Positions 56,116 through 64,000 of a stretch of DNA of 64,000 nucleotides are shown here, piece after piece. The position numbers and the translations under genes were made by a program. Position 1 is the stretch's first letter, and the number at the start of each line of letters is the position of its first letter. Source of the stretch: Pseudoalteromonas rubra. GTDB taxonomy: Bacteria > Pseudomonadota > Gammaproteobacteria > Enterobacterales > Alteromonadaceae. The DNA lies in contig NZ_PNCJ01000013.1 of the NCBI RefSeq assembly GCF_005887115.1, forward strand, positions 1 to 64,000. Reading direction: 5' to 3'. A model generated the notes under the pieces. It was given only the letters and a program-made list of their open reading frames with translations. It did no database searches and was not told where the DNA came from.

Positions 56116-57612
56116 ATGTCTTGGTGGCGCGTACTTAATTCGTTACGCTGCGGTGTCATCGTCTTGTGTTCTATGGTGCTGGCAGCATGTCTCAGCTCCC
56201 CGGAACGTCATGCTACCCCTGCGGATATCAACCTGGCGTTGAACTTTCCCAGCGAGGAATTGCCAGTCCCCGAAGCAGCTGAGCAACCAGACACCACCGC
56301 GCCTTTGCCGGTGATCACTGAGCAGCCGCAGCAATATCAGGATCTCTGGCAATATATCGCTGCCAACCTCAGCTTTGATATTACACCTAACGCCCGCCTG
56401 CAAAAGCGGGTTGAGTGGTATCTGTCACAACCCAATTACTTGTTGAGCGTGAACGAACGGGCTGCTCCCTATCTCTATCACATAGTGAAAAAAGTGGAAC
56501 AACGCAAACTGCCGATGGAATTGGCACTGCTGCCTTTTGTGGAAAGTGATTTCCGGCCCACGGCACGCTCTTCTCAGGGTGCCGTCGGAGTGTGGCAACT
56601 GGTTGATGCAACCGCCTACCATTTTGGCCTGCAAAGCAATGACTGGTATGACGGTCGTCAGGATGTACTGGCCGCAACCGATGCGGCACTTGATTATTTA
56701 CACTATCTGCGACAGAGGTTTAATGGTAACTGGTTACATGCACTGGCAGCCTATAACTCCGGTGAAGGGCGAGTCAAAGCTGCGATAAGGTACAACCAAA
56801 AGCACAAGCGTAGCAGCCATTTCTGGCACCTGAAACTCCCCAGAGAAACCGCTGACTATGTGCCAAAACTGCTGGCTTTGAGCTACCTGTTACAGCACCC
56901 AGAAACAGGCATGAAACGTCCCAGTTTGCCTAATGAAGCGCAAACGACCGTGTTAGACGTAGGGCAAGCGTTTAACTTTGGCATTTTGGCTGCATTACTC
57001 GACATTGATAAACAGCAACTACATCAGCTCAACCCTGGATATTTACGGCATCAGAGTCCGGCTGACGGGCCATTTAAAATACTGTTACCTATGGATCAAC
57101 AGCAATTGTTCGCCACCAGCTTTTACCGCCGTCAATTTAGCACACACTATCAGGTAAAGCTCAATGACACGCTGTACGGTATCGCCAGACGACATAACAT
57201 CAGCGTTGCACAATTAAAGCAGCTCAACAATAAGACCCGGGATCTTATTCGGGTTGGCGAAACTCTGCTGATCCACCGCGCCCATGCCAAAGACGACCTC
57301 ACAGTAGATTATGAGATCAGCCCTTATTTACAACAGCAACGGCCAGCTCAAGTCGCAACCTATGAAAAGCACCATGTGATTCAGGACGGAGATTCTCTTT
57401 GGGCCCTCAGCCGCCAGTACCAGGTACCGATGAAAGATTTGCTCGACTGGAATCAACTCACAACGCAAAGCCTGCTGTCTCCCGGCGATACGCTGATCCT
57501 TCACTTGCCAGTAGAAGCCCCAGCAACACCTCAGCCGAAGGTAGGTACAGGGAGCGGTAAAGATTACCTCGATGAACTAAAAACACTGGTCAAGCCGAAA
57601 AGCGATCCGTAG
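56116..57612 (+). CDS. Membrane-bound lytic transglycosylase, MltD type
   Basis: The enzyme cleaves peptidoglycan glycan strands to 1,6-anhydro products. The 498-residue lipoprotein has LAAC with lipidated Cys25. The SLT family 1 domain (about 105-230) contains ALLPFVESDFRPTARSSQGA with the catalytic Glu in VESDF, VGVWQLVDATAYHFGL and ALAAYNSGEGRVKAAI. Two LysM domains follow: YQVKLNDTLYGIARRHNIS near 345 and HHVIQDGDSLWALSRQYQV near 422, which bind glycan. E. coli MltD has the same layout. It probably attaches to the outer membrane. Confidence 0.93.
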   Translation: MSWWRVLNSLRCGVIVLCSMVLAACLSSPERHATPADINLALNFPSEELPVPEAAEQPDTTAPLPVITEQPQQYQDLWQYIAANLSFDITPNARLQKRVEWYLSQPNYLLSVNERAAPYLYHIVKKVEQRKLPMELALLPFVESDFRPTARSSQGAVGVWQLVDATAYHFGLQSNDWYDGRQDVLAATDAALDYLHYLRQRFNGNWLHALAAYNSGEGRVKAAIRYNQKHKRSSHFWHLKLPRETADYVPKLLALSYLLQHPETGMKRPSLPNEAQTTVLDVGQAFNFGILAALLDIDKQQLHQLNPGYLRHQSPADGPFKILLPMDQQQLFATSFYRRQFSTHYQVKLNDTLYGIARRHNISVAQLKQLNNKTRDLIRVGETLLIHRAHAKDDLTVDYEISPYLQQQRPAQVATYEKHHVIQDGDSLWALSRQYQVPMKDLLDWNQLTTQSLLSPGDTLILHLPVEAPATPQPKVGTGSGKDYLDELKTLVKPKSDP

Positions 57613-57653
57613 AATGCCTGACACTACAACACTACGAAAATGAAGAGATTACT

Positions 57654-58148
57654 ATGCAGATCGCAAAAAATACTGTGGTTGAGTTCCACTACACCCTGAG
57701 CGAAGCCGGTGAGCAGCTGGAAACCAGCACCAATCAGGACGCACTGGTATACTTGCACGGTGCAGAAGGCATGTTGCCTGGCCTGGAAGCGGGGTTAGAG
57801 GGCAAAGCGGCTGGCGATAAAGTGACCCTGACGCTGGAGCCAAAAGACGCCTATGGCGAATATCAGGAAGGTCTGACTCAGCGTATCCCGATTAAGCACC
57901 TGCAAGGTCTGGGTAACAACAAAGTCTGGAAACCCGGTATGACGGCTATCGTTGAGTCTAACCAGGGTCGCCACCAGGTACAGATCATTAAAGTGGGCCG
58001 TTTCAACGCAGATTGCGATCTTAACCATCCTTTTGCAGGCAAAACGTTGACCTTTGACATCGAGATCCTGTCTGTGCGCGAAGCCACAGCGGATGAGGTG
58101 GCGCATGGCCACGTGCATGCTGAAGGCGGCTGCGGTCACAACCATTAA
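57654..58148 (+). CDS. slyD: FKBP-type peptidyl-prolyl isomerase SlyD
   Basis: SlyD is a cytoplasmic proline isomerase and chaperone that also handles nickel in some bacteria. The 164 residues start MQIAKNTVVEFHYTLSEAGE and have the FKBP part split by the IF (insert-in-flap) chaperone domain: LVYLHGAEGMLPGLEAGLEG near residue 31 and GLTQRIPIKHLQG near 73. The C-terminal tail is short but His-rich (HGHVHAEGGCGHNH), a reduced form of the metal-binding tail of E. coli. It precedes the SDR gene by 9 bases, so these may be one transcript. Confidence 0.93.
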   Translation: MQIAKNTVVEFHYTLSEAGEQLETSTNQDALVYLHGAEGMLPGLEAGLEGKAAGDKVTLTLEPKDAYGEYQEGLTQRIPIKHLQGLGNNKVWKPGMTAIVESNQGRHQVQIIKVGRFNADCDLNHPFAGKTLTFDIEILSVREATADEVAHGHVHAEGGCGHNH

Positions 58149-58157
58149 GGAAAACAC

Positions 58158-58886
58158 ATGCAAAAAGTTGCCATTGTAACCGGTGGCAGCGTCGGCATTG
58201 GTAAAGCCATTGCTGAACGTCTGCTAAATCAGGGCTATCAGGTGTTCAATTTGGACATTCAAGCTGCATCACATGGAGAATACCGCCACTGTGACGTCAG
58301 TGATGTAAGCGCAGTGCACGATACTATCGCAGACATCATTGCCACCACAGGACGTGTTGATGCGCTGGTGTCTAACGCGGGAAAACACCTCAGCGCCACC
58401 ATAGAAGACACCGATGAACACACGCTGGATCAGCTTTTTGCTCTCAATGTAAAAGGAGCCTACGGTGCCATTCAGGCTGTGCTGCCTACCATGAAAGCAC
58501 AAAATGATGGCAGTATTGTCCTGATCTCTTCAGATCAGGCCTTAGTAGGTAAGCCTAATTCCTTTGCTTACAACCTGACCAAGGCTGCACTGGCCTCAAT
58601 GGCCAAGACCACGGCACTGGATTACGCAAGCTATAATATACGCGCGAATGCAGTCTGTCCGGGCACCATAGAGACACCTCTGTTTCATCAAGCCATTGAT
58701 CGATACTGTGACAAAAGCGGCGCCGATAAGCAGGCCATTGTCGCTGAAGAAGCGGCGCTCCAGCCCTTAGGCCGACTTGGTCAGGCGGATGAAGTGGCAG
58801 CACTGGTGGCATTTTTATTAAGCCCCGACGCCAGCTTTATCACAGGCAGTTTACAAACCATAGACGGCGGATACACAGCACGATGA
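58158..58886 (+). CDS. Short-chain dehydrogenase/reductase
   Basis: An NAD(P)-dependent SDR enzyme of 242 residues. It has the cofactor motif TGGSVGIG near residue 8, an acidic residue after the second strand (NLDIQ) that favours NAD, SNAGKH, the catalytic Ser in VLISSDQ, and the Tyr-Lys pair YNLTK. The end [17 protein letters not shown] is typical. Sequence style is close to sugar or sugar-acid dehydrogenases such as fucose dehydrogenase types, but this is only a guess. It overlaps the next gene by 4 bases, ATGA, so the two enzymes are coupled and likely act in one pathway. Confidence 0.9.
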   Translation: MQKVAIVTGGSVGIGKAIAERLLNQGYQVFNLDIQAASHGEYRHCDVSDVSAVHDTIADIIATTGRVDALVSNAGKHLSATIEDTDEHTLDQLFALNVKGAYGAIQAVLPTMKAQNDGSIVLISSDQALVGKPNSFAYNLTKAALASMAKTTALDYASYNIRANAVCPGTIETPLFHQAIDRYCDKSGADKQAIVAEEAALQPLGRLGQADEVAALVAFLLSPDASFITGSLQTIDGGYTAR

Positions 58887-59725
58887 ACCGAATTATTGAC
58901 CCTCACCTTCACTTTTTTTCACTCCGGCAGGGTCAATATCACTGGCTGAAAAATAATCCTCCAGCCTGGCCTAATCTCGACCTGATCAGGCAGGACCACC
59001 TGCCCGATGCGCTATTGAGTCTGAACGGTTTTTCTCTTGAAGGCTGTGTGCACATTGAGGCAGGATTTGACAATGAGCAACCACGACGCGAGCTGGAATG
59101 GCTGGCACAGCTATTACCAGCCACGCGTTATAAAGCAGTTAGTTACGCAAAGATCGACGCCCCAGCAGCACAGTTTCGTCGTCAGCTGGAGGCACTAAAA
59201 CACCCCAGTCTGGTTGCCATACGCGATATCACAGAAGGTCAGGATGCGACACGCCTGCTCACTCCTCAGGTAGCCGATAATCTTGCTCACCTGAGTGACA
59301 GTGGATTGCACTTCGAAGCCCAGTTTGAGCTTACCCACCACAGTGTGGTGACGCACCTGTGTAACATTGCACGCCAGGTACCCAATTTACGTATTATGCT
59401 CAATCATAGCGGACTGGTGGGTCAAACGGACAACTGGCTGGAAAATGCGGCCGTGCTGGCTGCACTCCCTCATTGCGCCATCAAGTTTTCAGGGCATGAG
59501 TTATTAGACAACCCTTTACCTTTGCAAGCCCAGCTCACCAGCTTACTGGACCTATTTGGCGCTGAGCGCGTCATGTTTGCCTCTAACCACCCGGTGTGCC
59601 TGATCCAGCATGACTACCAGAGTATCTGGCAACAGTATTTGGCCTTGTGCCAACAAGACAATGCGCTTTGGCATCGGCTCAGCTACGCCAATGCCAAAAA
59701 TTGGTATGGGTTTAACGGATCTTAA
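58883..59725 (+). CDS. Amidohydrolase-family lactonase-like protein
   Basis: The 280-residue protein belongs to the amidohydrolase TIM-barrel group that includes 2-pyrone-4,6-dicarboxylate lactonase and L-fucono- or L-rhamnono-lactonases. Evidence is the start [19 protein letters not shown] with the metal-binding [26 protein letters not shown] (in part), ILNHSGL-like MLNHSGLVG near residue 172, and [10 protein letters not shown] near 230, with Asn at the usual Asp position. Coupled to the SDR gene by a 4-base overlap. Together they suggest oxidation of a sugar or cyclic alcohol and opening of a lactone. The final 14 bases overlap the convergent yggN-like gene. Confidence 0.82.
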   Translation: MNRIIDPHLHFFSLRQGQYHWLKNNPPAWPNLDLIRQDHLPDALLSLNGFSLEGCVHIEAGFDNEQPRRELEWLAQLLPATRYKAVSYAKIDAPAAQFRRQLEALKHPSLVAIRDITEGQDATRLLTPQVADNLAHLSDSGLHFEAQFELTHHSVVTHLCNIARQVPNLRIMLNHSGLVGQTDNWLENAAVLAALPHCAIKFSGHELLDNPLPLQAQLTSLLDLFGAERVMFASNHPVCLIQHDYQSIWQQYLALCQQDNALWHRLSYANAKNWYGFNGS

Positions 59726-60488
59726 CGAGATCGTATTCGGCCAGACTCGGGACTATGCTTTGCAGCCGGGTCTCTGTTTTGTCTAAAGCGTTAAGACATT
59801 CACAGTATTCATCTGCCTTTTCTTCCAATTGATAAGCCTTCTTCTTCAGTGACTTGTCGATTTCACTGGAGATAATTTCCATCCGCTGGCCCATATCACT
59901 GAAACGATCTTCAATATTACCTTCTCTGGCTTTAAATGCATCCCCAACAGACACGAGTATTGCTCCCAAAGATCCATGTACAGCAGAGTGGATCCGCTCG
60001 CTGATCTCCTTGGTAAAAAAGTCATCAATTTTAGAGAGTGACTGCGGCGCAATAAAATAGAAATCTTCACCACGCTTAAACTTGTCCATCAAGGCTCGCT
60101 CAACATATTGAAGCTGGGTTTTAAGCACTTCCGGATCGTTGTCAGACATCCCCTCTACAACCTGCTCTATGGCGCTCAGGCCGAGGTTAACACCATCCGT
60201 CGCCAGGTTAACGAGCTCAGGGACAGTGTCACGGATCCCCAGCGCATATTCATTCAACAACAAGGTGTCCTGATCGCTAAGCTGGATCCATTTACCTTTG
60301 ATCAGCAGCTGATTATCATTGTTGATCTGCACCCGGGTCTGGTTTTTATCGACGATGCGAATGACCGAATCTGTGATGATCAAACCGTGACCCAGCTCGA
60401 CATCACATTTACCCGCTGCCTGAGACTGTGTCGGCAATAGCCATAAAACGAATATGAATAAGAGTTGTAAAATGCGTACGGAGAACAC
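59712..60488 (-). CDS. YggN-like (DUF2884) periplasmic protein
   Basis: The 258-residue protein matches the DUF2884/YggN group of unknown function. It starts at GTG 60488, with GGAGGT 5 bases upstream. A signal peptide ends at SQAAG. Then come CDVELGHGLIITDSVIRI, NNDNQLLIKGKWI and a helical C-terminal half with ISSEIDKSLKKKAYQLEEKA and CECLNALDKTE. It is probably periplasmic. It overlaps the convergent amidohydrolase gene by 14 bases. Confidence 0.8.
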   Translation of the reverse strand: MFSVRILQLLFIFVLWLLPTQSQAAGKCDVELGHGLIITDSVIRIVDKNQTRVQINNDNQLLIKGKWIQLSDQDTLLLNEYALGIRDTVPELVNLATDGVNLGLSAIEQVVEGMSDNDPEVLKTQLQYVERALMDKFKRGEDFYFIAPQSLSKIDDFFTKEISERIHSAVHGSLGAILVSVGDAFKAREGNIEDRFSDMGQRMEIISSEIDKSLKKKAYQLEEKADEYCECLNALDKTETRLQSIVPSLAEYDLVKIR

Positions 60489-60614
60489 GTGCTACCTCCA
60501 CCTTAAGATTGTGTGAGCGTAGCAAATTTAGTGAGGCCAACCCACCCGTTTGCGGCGGGACTGGCCAATTTTTGCGCCTAATGGCACCAAATGTGCCTTT
60601 ATGAGCGTCTCTGA

Positions 60615-61148
60615 CTACTCGCAAAATGCGTAGCGAACCAGCCTGACATAAGCCGTAGAGTTCTTACTAAACACATTGCTCACTTTGCCATCGCCAAAAG
60701 AGAACAGCCAGGCATTTCCCGGCGTACCTTCAACCGTTGTACTGGACCAGTAGTTTTTCTCAAGAGTCGCAAGGAAGACTTCTTCATTAATAGCGGGTTT
60801 GACACAGCGATGTTCAACAATGCTGGCCAACTCTTTCACATTAGGCAGATGCCAGTCGCTGTAGCCGGCAAACTCCTGCGCGTTGGCGGTTTGCAGTGCC
60901 TGTTGCCAGCTCAGCTCTTGTGCAACATTATCGCAGCTACCACTGTCATTATTGTAAATCTGACCGAATGAACAGCGCTGCCACATCAGGTTAGTTTGCT
61001 TATCACAAACAGTACCATCATCTTTTATTTCAAACTGCGCCTTTGGCGTGGTGTCAGGTACCAAAGATGCTGACGCACAAATTTGTGAAGCAACTGCACT
61101 GTAGCTGACACTGGCAGACGCAATTGCGGTTAAGATCAAGGCTCTCAT
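60615..61148 (-). CDS. Exported DUF1566 (Lcl C-terminal-like) protein
   Basis: The 177-residue protein has a signal peptide (MRALILTAIASASVSYSAVAS) and one DUF1566 domain: DKQTNLMWQRCSFGQ, WQQALQTANAQEFAGYSDWH, LPNVKELASIVEHRC, NYWSSTTVEGTPGNAWLFSF and AYVRLVR. The domain is found in many surface or exported proteins; its function is not established. Its ATG overlaps the stop of the larger DUF1566 lipoprotein by one base, so the two are coupled and probably work together. Cys pairs suggest disulfides. Confidence 0.85.
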   Translation of the reverse strand: MRALILTAIASASVSYSAVASQICASASLVPDTTPKAQFEIKDDGTVCDKQTNLMWQRCSFGQIYNNDSGSCDNVAQELSWQQALQTANAQEFAGYSDWHLPNVKELASIVEHRCVKPAINEEVFLATLEKNYWSSTTVEGTPGNAWLFSFGDGKVSNVFSKNSTAYVRLVRYAFCE

Positions 61149-62833
61149 TAGTCTTCCTCCCCGTAACGACGTACCAGTCTGACATAAGCGGTTTGTGACT
61201 TATTGCGTGTCACATCGTTACCTGTTTTCATGTCAATGACCAAGGCCCGAACCAGGTTTGCGTCTTTTCCGTCGGTCCCGTCCACACTCGTTTGAGTGGT
61301 CCAGTAGTATTGGTGCCCCAGCAAAGCCTGATCCGGCACATTAGGGAAATAAGTGGGATCAAGCAGGTAGTCACCACTGCTGTTGTGATCAAGTAGATTT
61401 GCCAGTTCCATATAGGTCGGCAGACGCCAGTTATTACCGCCACAGAAACTGGCTTCATTCACCGCGTCGATCAGAGCTTGAACACCACAATAATCATCCT
61501 GCGGGCAAGTCGAATTAGGTGCACCAGGTGTGACGTTAGCTTTGCCTGCCAGGAACCAGGTGTAGTGGTTTTGTGCGTTACGTGCGCTGGTGTTGGGTAA
61601 AACTCCCGCGGTCGCTTCTTTGACCTCCCAAATTAACCCCGTAACATTATCCAGCACACAAGCAAAGTTCTCCTCACTGCTTGGCAGTGGTTCAAACTCC
61701 TCACTAAACTTCGTGAAATCAAAAGCCTGGTTGCCCTGACCACTTTTAGGGATAAACTGCACCACGGCATCCCGTCCAAGCTCAGCGTCTTGCCCCGGAA
61801 AGTCGCTATTACCACAGCTGATTTGGGCTGTGTTGTTATAGCACAAAGTCGTGCCTGTATCATTTAAGTTGCCAAGCGGTTTAGGCAAGATCTCTATATT
61901 TACTGTGTCAGTACCGGTGCGCTGTGCGCTGTCGGTCAGCGTTACTTTAAAGTCTATCGAGGTGGCCTGATTACCACTTTTTAGCGGCGCCATAAAGGTG
62001 GTTTTGCACGCCCGTTCGTCTGCCAGCGTGACGGTACTGCCATTACTTACCTGCTCCCACATACAGGAAAACTTGCCATCAACCGTGACACTGCTGCTGG
62101 CATCCAGGGTTACCGTGTCCAGCTCCTGAACTTGCTGGTCACTCCCCGCATTGGCCAGTACCAATTGATCATTTGCCAACAATGAAAGCCGCTTCGTTGT
62201 GGCACCGGTTCCCCCTTCGTCGTCGGTCACGGTGAGTTCCCAGATGACCGAGCTTGGCGAGGCCAGCAAGGGATGTACAAAACTCAGAGTGGCCTGATCG
62301 GTGCGCTCGGTGGTAATGGTACTGGGCCCATCTAGCATCTTCCACTGATAGGCTACTATGCTACCATTTTCATCTCGGTCACTGGAGTCCACGCCCGACA
62401 AGGTGATGGTATCAGCATATTTGGAAGTCCCGCTTTCTGGTGCGGTTTGCGTTATTTGAGCTTTAGGATCTAAATTAACGGACAAGACTGTGACAATCAC
62501 AGTATCGCTGGCCGAGGTGCCATCCGGTGCTGTGTAACTGACTTTAAGTTCAACCGGGCTATTTCCTTTAACATCCGGTGCGGTCACTGTCAGCTCCTCA
62601 CCTTCTTGCGGAAAACCCTCAATGTCCGGGCCTGAAATCACCTGCCAGCTAAACACACCACCGGACGGAGAACCCAGCGCTTTGAGTGTAAATTCGATTT
62701 TTTCATTGACGGTGATATCTGAACCCGCGTTCACACTGACGCTGATATTCGGGCTTTCATCACCACCGGAGCCGCCACCGCATGCGCTTAACACACTCGC
62801 AAACCCCAGAGCCAATACTGACTTCTTCAGCAT
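61148..62833 (-). CDS. Ig/PKD-repeat lipoprotein with C-terminal DUF1566 domain
   Basis: The 561-residue lipoprotein has LSAC with Cys18, then a Gly/Ser linker. Three beta-sandwich domains of PKD/Ig type follow (about 35-120, 125-215 and 220-315), with recognisable segments such as SVNAGSDITVNEKIEFTLKA, GVDSSDRDENGSIVAYQWKM and NAGSDQQVQELDTVTLDASS. The C-terminal DUF1566 domain (about 375-555) has NVTGLIWEVKE, NNWRLPTYMELANLLDHN and TAYVRLVRRYG. It is likely an outer-membrane surface protein. The coupled downstream gene encodes only a DUF1566 domain. Binding to carbohydrate or other proteins is a guess. Confidence 0.85.
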   Translation of the reverse strand: MLKKSVLALGFASVLSACGGGSGGDESPNISVSVNAGSDITVNEKIEFTLKALGSPSGGVFSWQVISGPDIEGFPQEGEELTVTAPDVKGNSPVELKVSYTAPDGTSASDTVIVTVLSVNLDPKAQITQTAPESGTSKYADTITLSGVDSSDRDENGSIVAYQWKMLDGPSTITTERTDQATLSFVHPLLASPSSVIWELTVTDDEGGTGATTKRLSLLANDQLVLANAGSDQQVQELDTVTLDASSSVTVDGKFSCMWEQVSNGSTVTLADERACKTTFMAPLKSGNQATSIDFKVTLTDSAQRTGTDTVNIEILPKPLGNLNDTGTTLCYNNTAQISCGNSDFPGQDAELGRDAVVQFIPKSGQGNQAFDFTKFSEEFEPLPSSEENFACVLDNVTGLIWEVKEATAGVLPNTSARNAQNHYTWFLAGKANVTPGAPNSTCPQDDYCGVQALIDAVNEASFCGGNNWRLPTYMELANLLDHNSSGDYLLDPTYFPNVPDQALLGHQYYWTTQTSVDGTDGKDANLVRALVIDMKTGNDVTRNKSQTAYVRLVRRYGEED

Positions 62834-62974
62834 GGTAACTCCCTAAAACGTGACTGTTCCATTACACAGCATGCCAATACTGTCAACGGACGATTGTACC
62901 TAAACCAGGGGATTGTGCGCTGCAGGCAAGGTCATGCCCTGCTCTGCATGCAAGTGTGGTGTACATTGAAAAGT

Positions 62975-63307
62975 TTAGAGGTAACTATCCTGGTGGATCC
63001 GAACAAATAACTTAGTGCCTATTTTGCTGTAATCTACCTTATACTCGCGCCCGTCGAGCGCCTGAATAAACAACAGTCTCTTTACTTCACCAAACACATC
63101 CACGCTGGCCACGTGAACTACCTCTAAGTAACGCTCTTTGGCTTCGCGACGGTTTCTTGGCAGTTCTTCTTTGAAAGGCACTAAACCGGTCGGAGTCACC
63201 TTGATTTTTGGGTGATTTTCTCCATTCACGACAACTAAATCGAGCTTTTTCTCTTTATGGATAATGGTGTTGCGACCACTTTTAATAAAAGCTTTCTCAA
63301 AGCTCAT
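62975..63307 (-). CDS. Uncharacterised 110-residue protein
   Basis: I do not recognise the family. The protein is basic, has no signal peptide, and looks beta-rich at both ends: NTIIHKEKKLDLVVVNGENH, then a charged helix PRNRREAKERYLEVVHVA, then VKRLLFIQALDGREYKVDY. It begins 12 bases after the stop of the membrane protein gene on the same strand, so the two are likely one operon. Codon use is ordinary. The 141-base gap beyond its stop shows nothing assignable. Confidence 0.65.
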   Translation of the reverse strand: MSFEKAFIKSGRNTIIHKEKKLDLVVVNGENHPKIKVTPTGLVPFKEELPRNRREAKERYLEVVHVASVDVFGEVKRLLFIQALDGREYKVDYSKIGTKLFVRIHQDSYL

Positions 63308-63319
63308 GTATTTATCCTG

Positions 63320-64000
63320 TTACTTCATTGCTGAGGTAGCCAACTCACTATGCAAGTTTTTGACCACCTCTTCGGGTGATAACTTCCAACGATTCATGAC
63401 AGTGGCAAATTGCCAGATATCCCTGTCGAGTACGTTAGCAGGCAACATCAAGTCGTAGCCTGTCAGCGTTTTAAAGTTCTGCATCCGATTTGCGAACATC
63501 GCCATTAATCCAGAATATGCTTGTCCACTTGGGGAGGTGTAATTCGCCTCTTCGATCAGCCATTCTGATGGGCAATTGCCATTACTGCAATGTATTTTAA
63601 CAGCTTGTAAAAAAATATTCCGCTGTTCTATCAGTAATTTTCCAGCCAACCTGGGTGTCAGGTCGGATAAAAATACATCGATATCCTTTAGTTTAATACC
63701 TACAACATTTAACTCAAGCGTTTCAACTCCTTGAGTGACACTTGGCACACCGCTTGAGTGGAAATTATGATGCTCAAGCAAAAATTCACCAAACTTGTGA
63801 TGGTAGACCAGTCGTTGCGGACTCATTTCGATACTATAATAAGGCTGCTGACTTTTTAAAAAGCCAAGCATAATCGCAACTATCGCGGCACTTGCCAGGG
63901 CAATTTCAAGTACACTGATTGGCGTTGCCCGTAAGGTAACAAAGACCATGATAATAACCAGCGCTATTGCACCAACCAGCATAAACTCAATGCTGTGTCT
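63320..64000 (-). CDS. Membrane-anchored uncharacterised protein (DUF2982-like), runs to window edge
   Basis: From the first visible ATG at 63982 the protein has 220 residues. The frame stays open to the window end, so the true start may lie outside. Two membrane segments (about 2-17 and 24-42) are followed by a soluble domain with YYSIEMSPQRLVYHHKFGEF, VVGIKLKDIDVFLSDLTPR and a C-terminal helical part ending HSELATSAMK. It resembles the DUF2982 group as I recall it; confidence in that name is moderate. It is upstream of, and probably co-transcribed with, the 110-residue gene. Confidence 0.65.
   Translation of the reverse strand, partial: RHSIEFMLVGAIALVIIMVFVTLRATPISVLEIALASAAIVAIMLGFLKSQQPYYSIEMSPQRLVYHHKFGEFLLEHHNFHSSGVPSVTQGVETLELNVVGIKLKDIDVFLSDLTPRLAGKLLIEQRNIFLQAVKIHCSNGNCPSEWLIEEANYTSPSGQAYSGLMAMFANRMQNFKTLTGYDLMLPANVLDRDIWQFATVMNRWKLSPEEVVKNLHSELATSAMK

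Overview
The window looks like chromosomal DNA of a marine gammaproteobacterium of the order Alteromonadales, most likely Pseudoalteromonas. The reasons are the S21-YqeY-DnaG-sigma70 gene order, enlarged PstC and PstA proteins, an OxyR beside a Pit phosphate carrier, a dense set of c-di-GMP enzymes, and mid-range GC. This is inference from gene content. No rRNA, tRNA, CRISPR array, insertion sequence or prophage was seen. The first ~78 bases are an almost pure C run (poly-G on the other strand) joined to a broken ftsY start, so the window probably begins at a poor-quality contig end.

Layout. 1-5,850: ftsY fragment, divergent rsmD, then the macromolecular synthesis operon rpsU-yqeY-dnaG-rpoD. 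5,892-12,372: prmA, dusB-fis, purH, an exported methyltransferase-like lipoprotein, purD. 12,448-23,749: mixed single genes, including a CBS-PAS-GGDEF-EAL protein, an HDAC-like deacetylase, a serine hydrolase, a LysE exporter, rsuA and a chemoreceptor. 23,750-24,885: an AT-rich islet with a 49-residue peptide gene followed by an integral membrane protein gene. 25,128-34,122 (minus strand): a binding protein, an EAL-CBS-GGDEF protein, a lipoprotein, then secF-secD-yajC-tgt and queA. 34,389-38,258: a REC-REC-PAS-GGDEF-EAL protein, a small membrane protein and oxyR.

38,336-51,184 is a phosphate and polyphosphate region: a Pit transporter and its PhoU-like partner, phoU-pstB-pstA-pstC (no pstS), gcvR, and ppk-ppx. 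Well-formed Pho boxes precede both pstC and ppk, each 10 bases from a -10 element, so uptake and polyP storage are probably both PhoB-controlled. Between the Pit partner gene and phoU is a 54-codon gene with its own good promoter and Shine-Dalgarno. It encodes a peptide with a leader ending in Ala-Gly-Gly and a short core with two cysteines, which looks like an orphan secreted or modified peptide (RiPP-type) precursor. This is the most interesting item in the window.

51,292-64,000: an EAL/HDOD regulator, a binding protein, rlmJ, a ZapB-like coiled-coil gene with zapA, a degenerate metallo-beta-lactamase-fold protein, an MltD-like lytic transglycosylase, slyD, an SDR/amidohydrolase pair, a YggN-like protein, two DUF1566 proteins and two uncharacterised genes. 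The last gene runs to the window edge.
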